DNA from: Phormidesmis priestleyi BC1401
GTDB taxonomy: Bacteria; Cyanobacteriota; Cyanobacteriia; Leptolyngbyales; Leptolyngbyaceae
Assembly: GCF_001650195.1 (NCBI RefSeq)
Contig: NZ_LXYR01000013.1
Coordinates: 48,648 to 112,647, forward strand
DNA length: 64,000 nucleotides
Reading direction: 5' to 3'
Shown: positions 52,023 to 60,948 of the stretch, in pieces
How positions within the stretch are numbered: the stretch's first letter is position 1
Layout of the letters: each line of letters starts with the position of its first letter
Program-made: the position numbers and the translations under genes
Notes under the pieces: generated by a model
Told to the model about the DNA's origin: nothing
The model's database searches: none
Seen by the model: only the letters and a program-made list of their open reading frames with translations

Positions 52023-53021
52023 ATGAGTCGAATTGCGCTAGTTATTTTTTATGCAGGTCCTTTACCTGATTATTTCCGATATTTCTCTGAATCACTGGCT
52101 CGTAACCAAGATATCGACCTTGATGTTTATCTTTTTAACGATCATCTATCTCAACCCAATTTGTCTGGAAACCTGAAAACAATTCCTCTGACATTGAGCC
52201 AGTTTAATCACCTTGCATCTGAGAAATTAGAGATTCCAATCAATGTGAATTGGGGATATAAACTCAGCGAGTTTAGACCTGCATTTGGGGTAATTTTTGA
52301 AGACTATCTGAAAGATTACGACTTCTGGGGATATTGCGATCTCGACATCATTCTGGGAAAAATTAGTCACTTTCTGACTGAGGAAATCCTAGCAACTTAC
52401 GATGTGATCACTGCCTCTGAAATCCAGCTAGTAGGTCACTTTGTCCTGTTCCGCAACAATCCTACCGTCACAAACTTATTTCGCGAAACCGAAGATTACA
52501 TCACAATGTTTACTGATAATGAGCAGTACCATAACTTTGATGAATCCTGTAGGAGATTCTACGGCAGACCGCTTTCTTTTGATGATCTGAAAGAAACCTC
52601 TCAACTTGCTTCCATCTATGACCTTGTGATGAATTCTAAGGAGAAATATAATCTCAAAATTTATATGAATTCAATGTGTCGAGAGGAACCGCCATTTAAC
52701 TTTACCTATCGAGATGGCGTGTTTTTTGACTCCATTACTCAAAAAGAGTTTCTATATTTCCACTTGGTTAAAGCAAAGTTGTTTTACTTATTTCATTTCT
52801 ATCTACCGTCGATGCCGCATTTGCCTGCTAAATTTAGCATCGTGACTGGTGGAATTATTCCCGATGATTCAGGTAACGCTCTGAGAAAATTGACCTGGCG
52901 TATGCAGCGATCGCAGTTCATTCTGGGTTATTTCCTCAAAAAAATTTGGAGCAAACTCAAGTTTGAGCCGAGACAAACGCTACCCGGATGGGAGCGTAAA
53001 GAATTGAAAAGTGACGGATAA
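52023..53021 (+). CDS. DUF6625 family protein, paralogue of 40334-41425
   Basis: The 332-residue protein shares RIALVIFYAGPLPDYFRYFSES, NWGYKLSEFRPAFGVIFEDYLKDYDFWGYCDLDIILG and VGHFVLFRNN with the paralogue. The D-L-D text could be a metal site. GGAGGA lies upstream of the ATG. The last 11 bases overlap the possible GTG start of the next gene. Confidence 0.85.
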   Translation: MSRIALVIFYAGPLPDYFRYFSESLARNQDIDLDVYLFNDHLSQPNLSGNLKTIPLTLSQFNHLASEKLEIPINVNWGYKLSEFRPAFGVIFEDYLKDYDFWGYCDLDIILGKISHFLTEEILATYDVITASEIQLVGHFVLFRNNPTVTNLFRETEDYITMFTDNEQYHNFDESCRRFYGRPLSFDDLKETSQLASIYDLVMNSKEKYNLKIYMNSMCREEPPFNFTYRDGVFFDSITQKEFLYFHLVKAKLFYLFHFYLPSMPHLPAKFSIVTGGIIPDDSGNALRKLTWRMQRSQFILGYFLKKIWSKLKFEPRQTLPGWERKELKSDG

Positions 53022-53046
53022 CAATCAATTAGAAAAAGTAACTTGT

Positions 53047-53997
53047 ATGGAATTTCCTATCTCTGTGATCATTTGCAGTCACAATCCCACCCCTGCTTAT
53101 CTGAGCCGAGTCCTAGATGCGCTCAAATCGCAAACATTACCTGCTGACCAATGGGAACTTTTGTTGGTGGACAACGCAAGTCAAGACCCTTTGGATGGGA
53201 GAATTGACCTCAGTTGGCATCCTCATGCTCGTCACATTGTTGAATCAAAGCTAGGACTGGTCAATGCTCGTTTGCGTGGGCTAAAAGAAATCAAGGGTAA
53301 GCTCTGCGTCTTTGTCGATGACGACAACGTTCTCGACTCAGATTATCTGCAAGTTGCCCTTGAGATTTGTCAAACTTGCCCAATGATCGGTGCTTGGAGC
53401 GGTCAGATCGTCCCCGATTTTATTGGCGGCACCCCTGAAGAATGGACTCGCCCGATGTGGAATCTGTTGGCACTCGATCAGTTTGACAAAGATGTCTGGT
53501 CAAACATCGACACGGTAGAAACTATGCCCGTTGGAGCGGGGATGTGTATTCGCAGAGAAGTCGGACAAATGTATGTCAACCTGCTTGAAACCGACGACCG
53601 CCGATTGCTGCTAGGTCGTCGAGGCAGCACAGGCAAGATTCTGGCAAGCAACGAAGACACCGACATGGCTTTATCGGCTCTCGATATTGGTTTAGGAATT
53701 GGAAAGTTTGCCCGATTGAAGCTGATTCACATTATTCCTGCTAGTCGGCTCACCGAAGAGTATCTGCTCAAAATCCTGAAAGGGATTGTATACTCCATGA
53801 AAATCATGCACTACTTGAGAGGCGTTCCCGAAGTGACAGAAGCGCTTTCTTGGAAACGCAGAGTGCGGATCTGGGTTTACAACACTTTTAGCATGACTCC
53901 ATTAGAGCGCAAGTGTATGCTGGCGACTAAAGAAGCACAAGACCTTGCAGATCGGCAGATTCACGCCCTGAGCAGTGGGTCTTCTGCTATGAACTAA
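53047..53997 (+). CDS. Family 2 glycosyltransferase
   Basis: The 316-residue protein has ISVIICSHNPTPAYLSRVLDALKSQTLP, LLLVDNASQDP, and the metal-binding DDDN in CVFVDDDNVLD, then VGAGMCIRRE and ASNEDTDMALSALDIG with the acceptor-side ED. I use the ATG at 53047 (MEFPISVII). An in-frame GTG at 53011 overlaps the end of the preceding gene and would suit translational coupling; the choice is uncertain. Confidence 0.9.
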   Translation: MEFPISVIICSHNPTPAYLSRVLDALKSQTLPADQWELLLVDNASQDPLDGRIDLSWHPHARHIVESKLGLVNARLRGLKEIKGKLCVFVDDDNVLDSDYLQVALEICQTCPMIGAWSGQIVPDFIGGTPEEWTRPMWNLLALDQFDKDVWSNIDTVETMPVGAGMCIRREVGQMYVNLLETDDRRLLLGRRGSTGKILASNEDTDMALSALDIGLGIGKFARLKLIHIIPASRLTEEYLLKILKGIVYSMKIMHYLRGVPEVTEALSWKRRVRIWVYNTFSMTPLERKCMLATKEAQDLADRQIHALSSGSSAMN

Positions 53998-53999
53998 TT

Positions 54000-54021
54000 C
54001 TCGATCGCAGGATCGATCGAG
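54000..54021 (+). repeat. CGATCG-based hairpin between glycosyltransferase genes
   Basis: CTCGATCG (54000-54007) pairs perfectly with CGATCGAG (54014-54021) around a six-base loop, directly after the stop codon of the preceding gene. No T run follows. It is the third CGATCG hairpin in a gap of this locus. Confidence 0.6.
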
Positions 54022-54056
54022 GTTCTCATTCATGATGATGATTCGGTTAAAGACTT

Positions 54057-55265
54057 ATGCGTAGACCGATTTTGACGGTGTTTTACCAGTTTGACCCGTG
54101 GAGCAATAGCTTAGGGGGCATCCAGACAATCATTCGTTCTTTCGTTAAATACGCGCCTGACACCTTCGAGATACGGCTCGTCGGAACGCAAGTTGAAGAA
54201 CGGATTCAACCTGGGCAGTGGCAAGAGAGAGAACTGGCAGGGCGCAAAATTCAGTTTATGCCTTTATTTACGCAGCCCAAAGAGAATCGTAAAAGTTTGA
54301 TCCCAGACTCTGTTCGCTATACGGCTGGTTTGCTGCGTCAGTGTTTGGCATCAGATTTTATGCACTTTCATCGTCTAGAACCCACTCTAGCAACCCGCAA
54401 CTGGGTCGGAGATAAAACCTTGTTTATCCACAATGATATTCAGCAACAGGTTCAGTCTTCCGATCGCAAAGGCAGCATTCTCTGGCAATATCTTCCCGCC
54501 GCTTACTTTGCGATCGAGCGTCAGGTCGTCTCCCAATTCACCGAGATTCTCTCCTGCAACACGGCTTCAGCAACCTTTTATAAGCAGCGCTATCCAGCCT
54601 GCGCCGATCGGGTTCGCTATCTCCGTAACACCGTTGATGATGACGTGTTCTTTCCGCTCTCACCCGGTGAGCGAGAACACGCTCGGCAGGAATTTGCGCG
54701 ATCGCAGAAGCTAGACAGCAAAACTCGCTTCGTTCTGTTTGCGGGTAGGCTTCACCCTCAAAAAGATCCGCTCTTGCTCGTGCGGGCGATCGCCGCCTTA
54801 GACGATCCCACCACTCACCTGCTCATTGCAGGCGAAGGCGATCTTGCAGACGCGATCAGATCTGAAATTGCTCAGCTTGAACTTGACGATCGCGTCACCC
54901 TATTGGGGGCACTACCGCAGAGCGAAATGGCAAAGCTACAGCGTCTTGTCAGCGTTTTTGTGCTTTCGAGTGCCTATGAAGGTCTGCCTGTTACCGTTTT
55001 AGAGGCGCTGGCAAGTGGTACGCCCGTCGTCACGACTCGCTGCGGCGAAACGCCCAACTTGCTCGATCGCCAAAGCGGGGTCGTGTGTGACGATCGCACG
55101 GCTGCTGGACTCGCTGCTGCCATTCAGCAGGTATTAGCTTCCCCCCCAGACTTTCCATCACAAGCCTGCGTAGACTGTGCAGAGCCTTATCGAGCGCGCA
55201 CCGTGGTTAAAAGCATCTGTGATGGCATGATGCAGCGATGGAATCAGCAACAGCCCCCAGCATAG
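54057..55265 (+). CDS. Family 4 glycosyltransferase
   Basis: The 402-residue protein has the GT-B domains: SLGGIQTIIRSFVKYAPDTFEIRLVG and MHFHRLEPTLATRN at the N-terminus, and FVLFAGRLHPQKDPLLLVRAIAAL, RVTLLGALPQSEMAKLQRLVSVFVLSSAYEGLPVTVLEALASGTPVVTT at the C-terminus, including the E-x7-E-type motif EGLPVTVLEALASG. It probably transfers a sugar from a nucleotide donor with retention. No strong ribosome-binding site is visible at the ATG. Confidence 0.93.
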   Translation: MRRPILTVFYQFDPWSNSLGGIQTIIRSFVKYAPDTFEIRLVGTQVEERIQPGQWQERELAGRKIQFMPLFTQPKENRKSLIPDSVRYTAGLLRQCLASDFMHFHRLEPTLATRNWVGDKTLFIHNDIQQQVQSSDRKGSILWQYLPAAYFAIERQVVSQFTEILSCNTASATFYKQRYPACADRVRYLRNTVDDDVFFPLSPGEREHARQEFARSQKLDSKTRFVLFAGRLHPQKDPLLLVRAIAALDDPTTHLLIAGEGDLADAIRSEIAQLELDDRVTLLGALPQSEMAKLQRLVSVFVLSSAYEGLPVTVLEALASGTPVVTTRCGETPNLLDRQSGVVCDDRTAAGLAAAIQQVLASPPDFPSQACVDCAEPYRARTVVKSICDGMMQRWNQQQPPA

Positions 55266-55664
55266 CGACTCAAGCAGCTACGACGATGCACCTTCTTTTG
55301 AGTGAGAGCATCTTTAAAGCGGACTGAGATCTGATCAAATTCCATCAAGCTGAAAACTTCAAGGCATGTTCATCGAGCATTGCCTGTTGTGTTGTGCTGC
55401 TCGGCTGACCGCCCACTGATCAGACATTTCATGATTAGACCTCTTGCACGGATACTCTGCCCCTAGCCCTCTCCCCAGGGAGAGGGAACAAGCGGTTCTA
55501 GCTCCCTTCTCCCCAGGGAGAAGGGTTGGCGAGGGCTTCGACCCACTTCGTGAGGAGGGCAAAGGATTTACGCAGGGGGTCTATTCTTCCTCCAATCCTG
55601 AGGTTGCAGTATTCAGCATCTATCAAATTATTTCAGATTGACTCTTTAATTTAAGGAAACCAGA
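55266..55664. other. Gap between GT4 genes containing a palindromic repeat
   Basis: Apart from the repeat at 55437-55582 nothing coding is supported. AAGGAAA before the next ATG provides its ribosome-binding site. Confidence 0.5.
55437..55582. repeat. GC-rich palindromic intergenic repeat, type C ends
   Basis: CCCTAGCCCTCTCCCCAGG/GGAGAGGG and CCCTTCTCCCC/GGGAGAAGGG palindromes form the core. The ends AGACC-C-TGC...TGCCC and their rough complement GGGCA...GCA-G-GGTCT match at about 18 of 26 positions. ATT occurs directly outside both ends. The core resembles those at 3441-3573, 24704-24870 and 46907-47054, yet the ends differ from each. Confidence 0.65.
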
Positions 55665-56945
55665 ATGAAAATTGCAGTGATCGGTGCGAAAGGATTGCCC
55701 CCAGAACAAGGCGGAATTGAACATCATTGTGCAGAGATTTATCCGCGTATGGTCGAGCAGGGTCACTCGGTAGACCTCTTTGCCCGATCGTTCTATACCA
55801 ATATGCCTGCATGGAGTCGGCACGACTATAAGGGCGTTCAAGTGACCTCGCTTCCCTGCCTCAAAAGAGGCGGCGCAGATGTCATCGTGAGTTCAGCTTT
55901 AGGTTCAATGCTCACTGCGGGTAAGTATGATGTTATCCACTTCCACGCTCTAGGTCCTGCGTTGTTTAGCTGGGTTCCTCGAATGATTTCTCCTGCCAAA
56001 ATCGTAGTTACCTGCCACGGCTTAGACTGGCAACGGGCGAAATGGGGCAAATTCGCCAAACTGTCGATCTTACTGGGTGAACAATTTGCGGCTTCTTGCG
56101 CTCATGAAATCGTGGTCGTGTCAGAAGCTCTGCGACCTTACTTTCTCAAAACCTATGGGCGAGACTCGACCTATATTCCTAATGCTCCAGCGACGTATGC
56201 CAAATCTGATCCAACCTTCACCTGGGGCACGTCACTTGGGTTAGAGCAGGGACGCTACCTCGTATTCTTGGGCAGACTGGTTCCTGAAAAATGTCCAGAT
56301 CTCTTAATCCAAGCCTTTCAAGCGCTTCAACCCCAAGGATGGAAACTGGTTTTGGTCGGTGGCGATGATGCCCCAGAATTTAAAGAACGCCTGTTAAGCT
56401 TGGCGGATGACAACCCTAACATTCTCTTTACAGGCCAACTCTTGCGCGATCGTCTCGCTGAAATTGTCAGAGGTGCAGGAATGTGTGTGATGCCCTCGAA
56501 CATCGAAGGATTACCAATGGCGATGTTAGAGGCGATGGCAGAAGGAGTGCCCATTATTGCCAGCAACATTCCGCCGCATCAGCAGCTTTTAGGCGAAAAT
56601 CGGGGTGTGCTTTTTCGGAAAGGAGACCTGAAGGGATGCATTCAGAAGCTAGAGTGGGCAATTTCGCACATGGATGCACTCAAACCGATCGCTGAACGAG
56701 CAAAATCCTACGTGAAATCTACCTTCAATTGGGATCACATCACGACCCAATTCTTAGATTTGTATGAAGCTAGCGTAGACCAATCTCAAATTTCTGTTAA
56801 AGAATCTGTGTCGATCCATCCCAATTTAGGTACATCCGCTATGCTTGACGAAGTTGTCACCTACGCGAAATACCTAGATAAAGACATTGCTCTCACACCT
56901 GATCAAACCCCCACCCCAATTGAAGCAAAAACCTCTCATCCCTAA
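55665..56945 (+). CDS. Family 4 glycosyltransferase
   Basis: The 426-residue protein has the N-terminal GT-B signature KIAVIGAKGLPPEQGGIEHHCAEIYPRMVEQGHSVDLFAR, VIHFHALGPALFSWVPRMIS and VTCHGLDWQRAKWGKFAKL, and the C-terminal YLVFLGRLVPEKCPDLLIQAFQAL and MPSNIEGLPMAMLEAMAEGVPIIAS. The last 60 residues are polar and family-unlike. The GLPPEQGGIEHH start resembles that of capsular and LPS mannosyl- or rhamnosyltransferases. It precedes the export block. Confidence 0.93.
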   Translation: MKIAVIGAKGLPPEQGGIEHHCAEIYPRMVEQGHSVDLFARSFYTNMPAWSRHDYKGVQVTSLPCLKRGGADVIVSSALGSMLTAGKYDVIHFHALGPALFSWVPRMISPAKIVVTCHGLDWQRAKWGKFAKLSILLGEQFAASCAHEIVVVSEALRPYFLKTYGRDSTYIPNAPATYAKSDPTFTWGTSLGLEQGRYLVFLGRLVPEKCPDLLIQAFQALQPQGWKLVLVGGDDAPEFKERLLSLADDNPNILFTGQLLRDRLAEIVRGAGMCVMPSNIEGLPMAMLEAMAEGVPIIASNIPPHQQLLGENRGVLFRKGDLKGCIQKLEWAISHMDALKPIAERAKSYVKSTFNWDHITTQFLDLYEASVDQSQISVKESVSIHPNLGTSAMLDEVVTYAKYLDKDIALTPDQTPTPIEAKTSHP

Positions 56946-57078
56946 AAGTCGCTCTCTTTCTACAGATTAGCCAACCTGGGAGAACCATGCCTAAATACGA
57001 AAAGATACTCAGACTTGAGACTTTATTGAGATTACTGGGCTGGCACAACCACTACCCTCTCGTCACAGGATAGATTTC

Positions 57079-59208
57079 ATGAATGAGATGCCTGCAATCG
57101 CACCAGTAATCAAACGCAATTTTTGGAATGCCCTGCTGGCTTTTACAGCAGTGGTGGGTGGCTCATATGCCTACCTCAAGATGACCCCTCCAGTCTACGA
57201 GGGGTCAGTCCGATTAATTTTAGACGATCAACGGTTGAGTGTTTCTGAGCTAGGTCAAGCGATCGCGGCAAACCCAACCCCTGGAAATGCCAATCCGATC
57301 GCCACCCAAGCTGAACTGATTGCCTCAGAGCGGGTTCTTAAACAAGCCGCCCTTTTGCTCTCTACCTCTGGACTCGACGAAAAAGCTCCTGAACCGGGCG
57401 AAATCGCGTCTGCTCTTAAAGTCAAGATTGTTCCGGCGACCAACATTTTGGAGGTGTACTACACCAATCGCAATCCAAAAGTCGTAGCAGCCGTGCTGAG
57501 CGCTATTTCACAAGCAACAGTGCAAGAAAGCGGAGAATCGATTCGTCAGCAGGCTTCCTCAGTGAGACAGTTTGTAGAAGCGAGAGTTCCACGTCAACAA
57601 GAAATGTTAGAAAGGGCGGAACTGGCAGAAAGTCAGTTTAAAGAAGCCAATGGAATTGTTGCGCTAGACGAGCAAGACAAAAATTTGGTCAACAGCTTAT
57701 CAGTCGTAGAAGACCAAGCACGAACTTTATCTGCCCAATTGTCAGAGGCTCAGAAAAAGAATGGGCAGCTACAGGGCATTATTGGGGTGAACAATGTTGA
57801 GACCGCATACATCACATCTCGCGCTGGGCAGGATGAAGAGCTGAAAGCACTGAGGGGCAAACTCACAGACTTAGAAGCTCAAGTGATTGATGCCCGCTCT
57901 CGACTGGGCGACCAAAACCCAGAGTTGCTGGCTTTAGTGCAGAAGCGAGATGAAACTCGCGCTTTTTATTCTCAAAGCCTTGTTCGGGTTGTTCCAAATT
58001 CATCGTCTGTTTCCTCTAAAAGTTTAGCAACCGACGATTTGAGTCGCGGCTTAATTGCCACCTATATTACAGGTGCAGTCGAGCAAAATGCGCTGCTTGA
58101 AAAGCTAAGAGCGCTGCGGGGTCAGCAAGAACCTTTGCGAGCGCGTCTTGCCTCACTGCCTGCAAAGCAGCGTGTGCTTTCAAGCCTCGATCGCAAGCGT
58201 GAGCAAGAAGCCCTGACGCTGAAAATGCTTCAAAGCAAGCTCGAAGAAGCTCGTATTGCAGAAGCGCAATTGATCAGTAATGTTCGGGTGATTGGACAGG
58301 CTTCTGTTCCGAGCACCCCTGCAAACCCTAAACCCGCTGTTGCCCTAATCTTAGGATTAGCCGCAGGTCTAGCATCTGCGACTGGAGTGATTTTGCTGGG
58401 TGAACTGTTAAACACCAAAGTCGGCAGTTCCTCTGAGATCGAAGATCAACTGAAGTTACCTGTGTTGGGAATTCTTCCTAGACGATTGCCGCTGCAACCG
58501 AGTCAATTAAATGGATTTCTGAACAATTCAGCCGCAGTCGAACCTTACCGCCGAATCCTCAAAACGCTCGAACTCAGCAATAAAGACTCTTTAAAGTCAA
58601 TTCTTGTCAGCAGTAGCACTGCGGGCGAAGGAAAATCGAGCGTCGCGGCTCATCTAGCGATCGTTGCAGCGATGATGTCTCGCCGCACACTCTTAATTGA
58701 TGCCGATCTGAGTCATCCTTTACAGCACCACTTCTTTGGCTTATCTCAACAACCCGGTCTCACCGATGTCGTGAGTGAAAGCGCCCCGCTGAACTCGGTC
58801 GTGCAGCCGACGACGATCGCGAATTTGAGTGTGTTAACCCAAGGGCAATGGCTCAATCGTCCTGCTCAAGTTCTAGAAGCCGACGCAATGAAAGCTTTAA
58901 TGCAGACGGTGGCGAACGACTATGACTTGGTTATCATCGACACCTCTCCGGTCGCCCGTTTCGCAGATGCTATGACCCTGAGTGAATACACTGACGGAGT
59001 GGTGTTGGTCGTGCGCCCAGAGTTCACGCCCAAAGCAGCCGCCCTTCAGTCGATCGCAGACTTGGAGAGAAGCGGTGCTAAAATCTTGGGCGCGATCGTT
59101 AACCCAACGCCTGATCCACTGCGCGTCGATCGCTCCCCCTCTAGCCCATCCCCTGAATCAGCAGACAAACTACTTCCGCATCCAAGTTCTCTACCCTCTT
59201 CTGTTTAA
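57079..59208 (+). CDS. Wzc-like polysaccharide co-polymerase / BY-kinase without Tyr cluster
   Basis: The 709-residue protein has a Wzz-like region (membrane segment about 15-36, periplasmic coiled coils about 155-290 and 340-395, second segment about 420-440) and a cytoplasmic BY-kinase domain with Walker A TAGEGKSS (514-521), Walker A' LLIDADLSH (538-546) and Walker B VIIDTSP (618-624). Such kinases regulate chain length and export through Wza. The usual C-terminal tyrosine cluster is missing: no Tyr lies after Y637, and the tail is Pro/Ser-rich. It is followed by the Wza-like gene with 34 bp between. Confidence 0.93.
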   Translation: MNEMPAIAPVIKRNFWNALLAFTAVVGGSYAYLKMTPPVYEGSVRLILDDQRLSVSELGQAIAANPTPGNANPIATQAELIASERVLKQAALLLSTSGLDEKAPEPGEIASALKVKIVPATNILEVYYTNRNPKVVAAVLSAISQATVQESGESIRQQASSVRQFVEARVPRQQEMLERAELAESQFKEANGIVALDEQDKNLVNSLSVVEDQARTLSAQLSEAQKKNGQLQGIIGVNNVETAYITSRAGQDEELKALRGKLTDLEAQVIDARSRLGDQNPELLALVQKRDETRAFYSQSLVRVVPNSSSVSSKSLATDDLSRGLIATYITGAVEQNALLEKLRALRGQQEPLRARLASLPAKQRVLSSLDRKREQEALTLKMLQSKLEEARIAEAQLISNVRVIGQASVPSTPANPKPAVALILGLAAGLASATGVILLGELLNTKVGSSSEIEDQLKLPVLGILPRRLPLQPSQLNGFLNNSAAVEPYRRILKTLELSNKDSLKSILVSSSTAGEGKSSVAAHLAIVAAMMSRRTLLIDADLSHPLQHHFFGLSQQPGLTDVVSESAPLNSVVQPTTIANLSVLTQGQWLNRPAQVLEADAMKALMQTVANDYDLVIIDTSPVARFADAMTLSEYTDGVVLVVRPEFTPKAAALQSIADLERSGAKILGAIVNPTPDPLRVDRSPSSPSPESADKLLPHPSSLPSSV

Positions 59209-59242
59209 TCGTGTCTCAAATCAATCGCAGGTTAGTCGAACG

Positions 59243-60424
59243 ATGAGAAAATCTTCCGTCTTACTCTATGCTCCTTTAGTGATGGCGATCGCGGTTGGAG
59301 CGCCTTCTAGTTTCGTCCTAGCTCAAACTCAGGACGGGATTCTAACCGATACTCAGACGACGACTCCCCTCAAACCTGGAGACCAGCTTCGTCTGACTGT
59401 GGCTGGATTCCCGGATCTCTCGAATGAACAACTGATTTTGTCGGATGGAACCATTCAGTTGCCGATGGTCGGTGTGCTCAGGGTTTCTAGACTGACTCCT
59501 ATTCAAGCGGCTGCTTTGATTAAAACGTCACTACAGCCCTATGTTCGTCGTCCCCAAGTTGCGCTATCTCTCGTGAGCCCTAGTCCGCTTCGGGTGAGTG
59601 TAACAGGCGAAGTGTTGCAGCCTGGACCTCGGTTGATCAATCCGTTTGTTCAGCAAAATCAGCAAAACCGAGGAGCGGGTAATGCTGCTCAAAGCAGTAG
59701 CCCCGTCACCGTAAGCGATGTGCTGATTTTAGCGGGTGGAATTACACCCGATGCAGATCTGAGAAACATCATGATTCGCCGCATTGTCGCGAGTGATCCC
59801 ACTGCTGTCAATTCAGCCGCAGTGCCGCAAGCTTTACCGATGCTCTCAGCGCGCAACAGCCTTCCCACACTTTCTCCCGGAACAGCTTTCCCTCCTTCTC
59901 CAGGGGCTTCCCTCTCTGCTCCTTCAGTGCCTACGTACACCATGATCCCTACTGAAATTAAAGTAGACTTGTGGGAAGCAGTGAAGAGCGGAAATTTGAG
60001 TGCAGATGCCCGAATCTATGATGGTGATGAGATTATAGTCCCGCGTGCTAAAGCAAATGATGCTGAGCAACAAGCACTACTAACGTCCACAATCGCGCCG
60101 ACCAAAATTACGGTTCAGGTGACAGGAGAAGTAAATCGACCCGGACAGGTTGATGTTTCACCCACGGCGAGAGTGATTGACTCGATCGCGGCAGCCGGAG
60201 GAACGACCGACAAAGCGAACAAACGTACAGTTGAACTTTTCCGAATGTCTCCTCAAGGGCAACTAGAACGTCAGACCTTTGATCTTGATAAACCGTCTAT
60301 TTCTCTTAGAAATGGAGATTTACTCGTGGTTCAGAAAACTGGCTCTAGTAAGTTCATCGATACGTTAGGTCGGATATTCCTACCTATCTACCCACTGACT
60401 ACGATTCTTAATTTGTTTAGGTAA
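59243..60424 (+). CDS. Wza-like polysaccharide export protein with SLBB domains
   Basis: The 393-residue protein has a signal peptide (VLLYAPLVMAIAVGAPSSFVLAQ, no lipobox cysteine), a poly_export domain (LKPGDQLRLTVAGFPDLSNEQLILSDGTIQLPMVG) and two SLBB-type domains (VSVTGEVLQPGPRLINPF and ITVQVTGEVNRPGQVDVSP...GDLLVV), separated by a Pro/Ser-rich insert. It likely forms or contacts the outer-membrane channel for the glycan. Unlike E. coli Wza it is not a lipoprotein by sequence. The ATG at 59243 is used; the same frame is open upstream within the kinase gene. Confidence 0.92.
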   Translation: MRKSSVLLYAPLVMAIAVGAPSSFVLAQTQDGILTDTQTTTPLKPGDQLRLTVAGFPDLSNEQLILSDGTIQLPMVGVLRVSRLTPIQAAALIKTSLQPYVRRPQVALSLVSPSPLRVSVTGEVLQPGPRLINPFVQQNQQNRGAGNAAQSSSPVTVSDVLILAGGITPDADLRNIMIRRIVASDPTAVNSAAVPQALPMLSARNSLPTLSPGTAFPPSPGASLSAPSVPTYTMIPTEIKVDLWEAVKSGNLSADARIYDGDEIIVPRAKANDAEQQALLTSTIAPTKITVQVTGEVNRPGQVDVSPTARVIDSIAAAGGTTDKANKRTVELFRMSPQGQLERQTFDLDKPSISLRNGDLLVVQKTGSSKFIDTLGRIFLPIYPLTTILNLFR

Positions 60425-60460
60425 GTAATTAGACCAATCGATTCGCGAGGTAGGTTTAAA

Positions 60461-60889
60461 GTGCAGCAAAGGTGTAACCGAAACCGAAAACGGTCTAAAA
60501 GACGAGCCATCTATTGCCCGATCGACCACCATTATCTAGACAGCGCCAGCGCAAAATACACGCTATTTGCTGACGACTCTAAGCAACTGCAACAGCGCGG
60601 AGTCAGCCGAAAAAATGCGCTACTGTTGATGGCTAATCAATGCACTGTTGCGCTAGACGGAGAGTGGATAGAGGCTTTCTGGTGCCCAGAGTGTCAGAAA
60701 ACTCAGTGGTATCACGTCCGCAAAACAGGTGATCGCTCTTATGAAATCTCCCGTGCACCTCAAGAGCTTTGGCAGCAAGCACAAGGCGTTCTACATCCAG
60801 ACGGCAACCCTTCAGTTGGTGAGTTTACCCGGCGACAGTCTCGACTACCAAGCTGCAATGGCTTCAAAGACTTCAAATTTGTCAGCTAG
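60461..60889 (+). CDS. Small cysteine-motif protein, unknown function
   Basis: The 142-residue protein has an Arg/Lys-rich start (RCNRNRKRSKRR), then YCPIDHHYLD and WCPECQKTQWYHVRK, two Cys/His clusters that could bind zinc as a ribbon. The middle (VSRKNALLLMANQCTVALDGEWIEAFW) is hydrophobic. The GTG start follows GAGGTAGG. It sits between the export protein and the polymerase/ligase genes, so a role in that system is possible. No named family was recognised. Confidence 0.7.
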   Translation: MQQRCNRNRKRSKRRAIYCPIDHHYLDSASAKYTLFADDSKQLQQRGVSRKNALLLMANQCTVALDGEWIEAFWCPECQKTQWYHVRKTGDRSYEISRAPQELWQQAQGVLHPDGNPSVGEFTRRQSRLPSCNGFKDFKFVS

Positions 60890-60948
60890 TAGATTGCGGC
60901 TGACGGTTAGGTCGAGACTTCGCTTCTGTTCGCGAGTAAGGAAACATC

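Noticed and set aside
58982..59242. 87-residue N-terminal extension of the Wza-like protein
   Set aside because: This part is the kinase gene read in another frame; the signal peptide begins at 59243.
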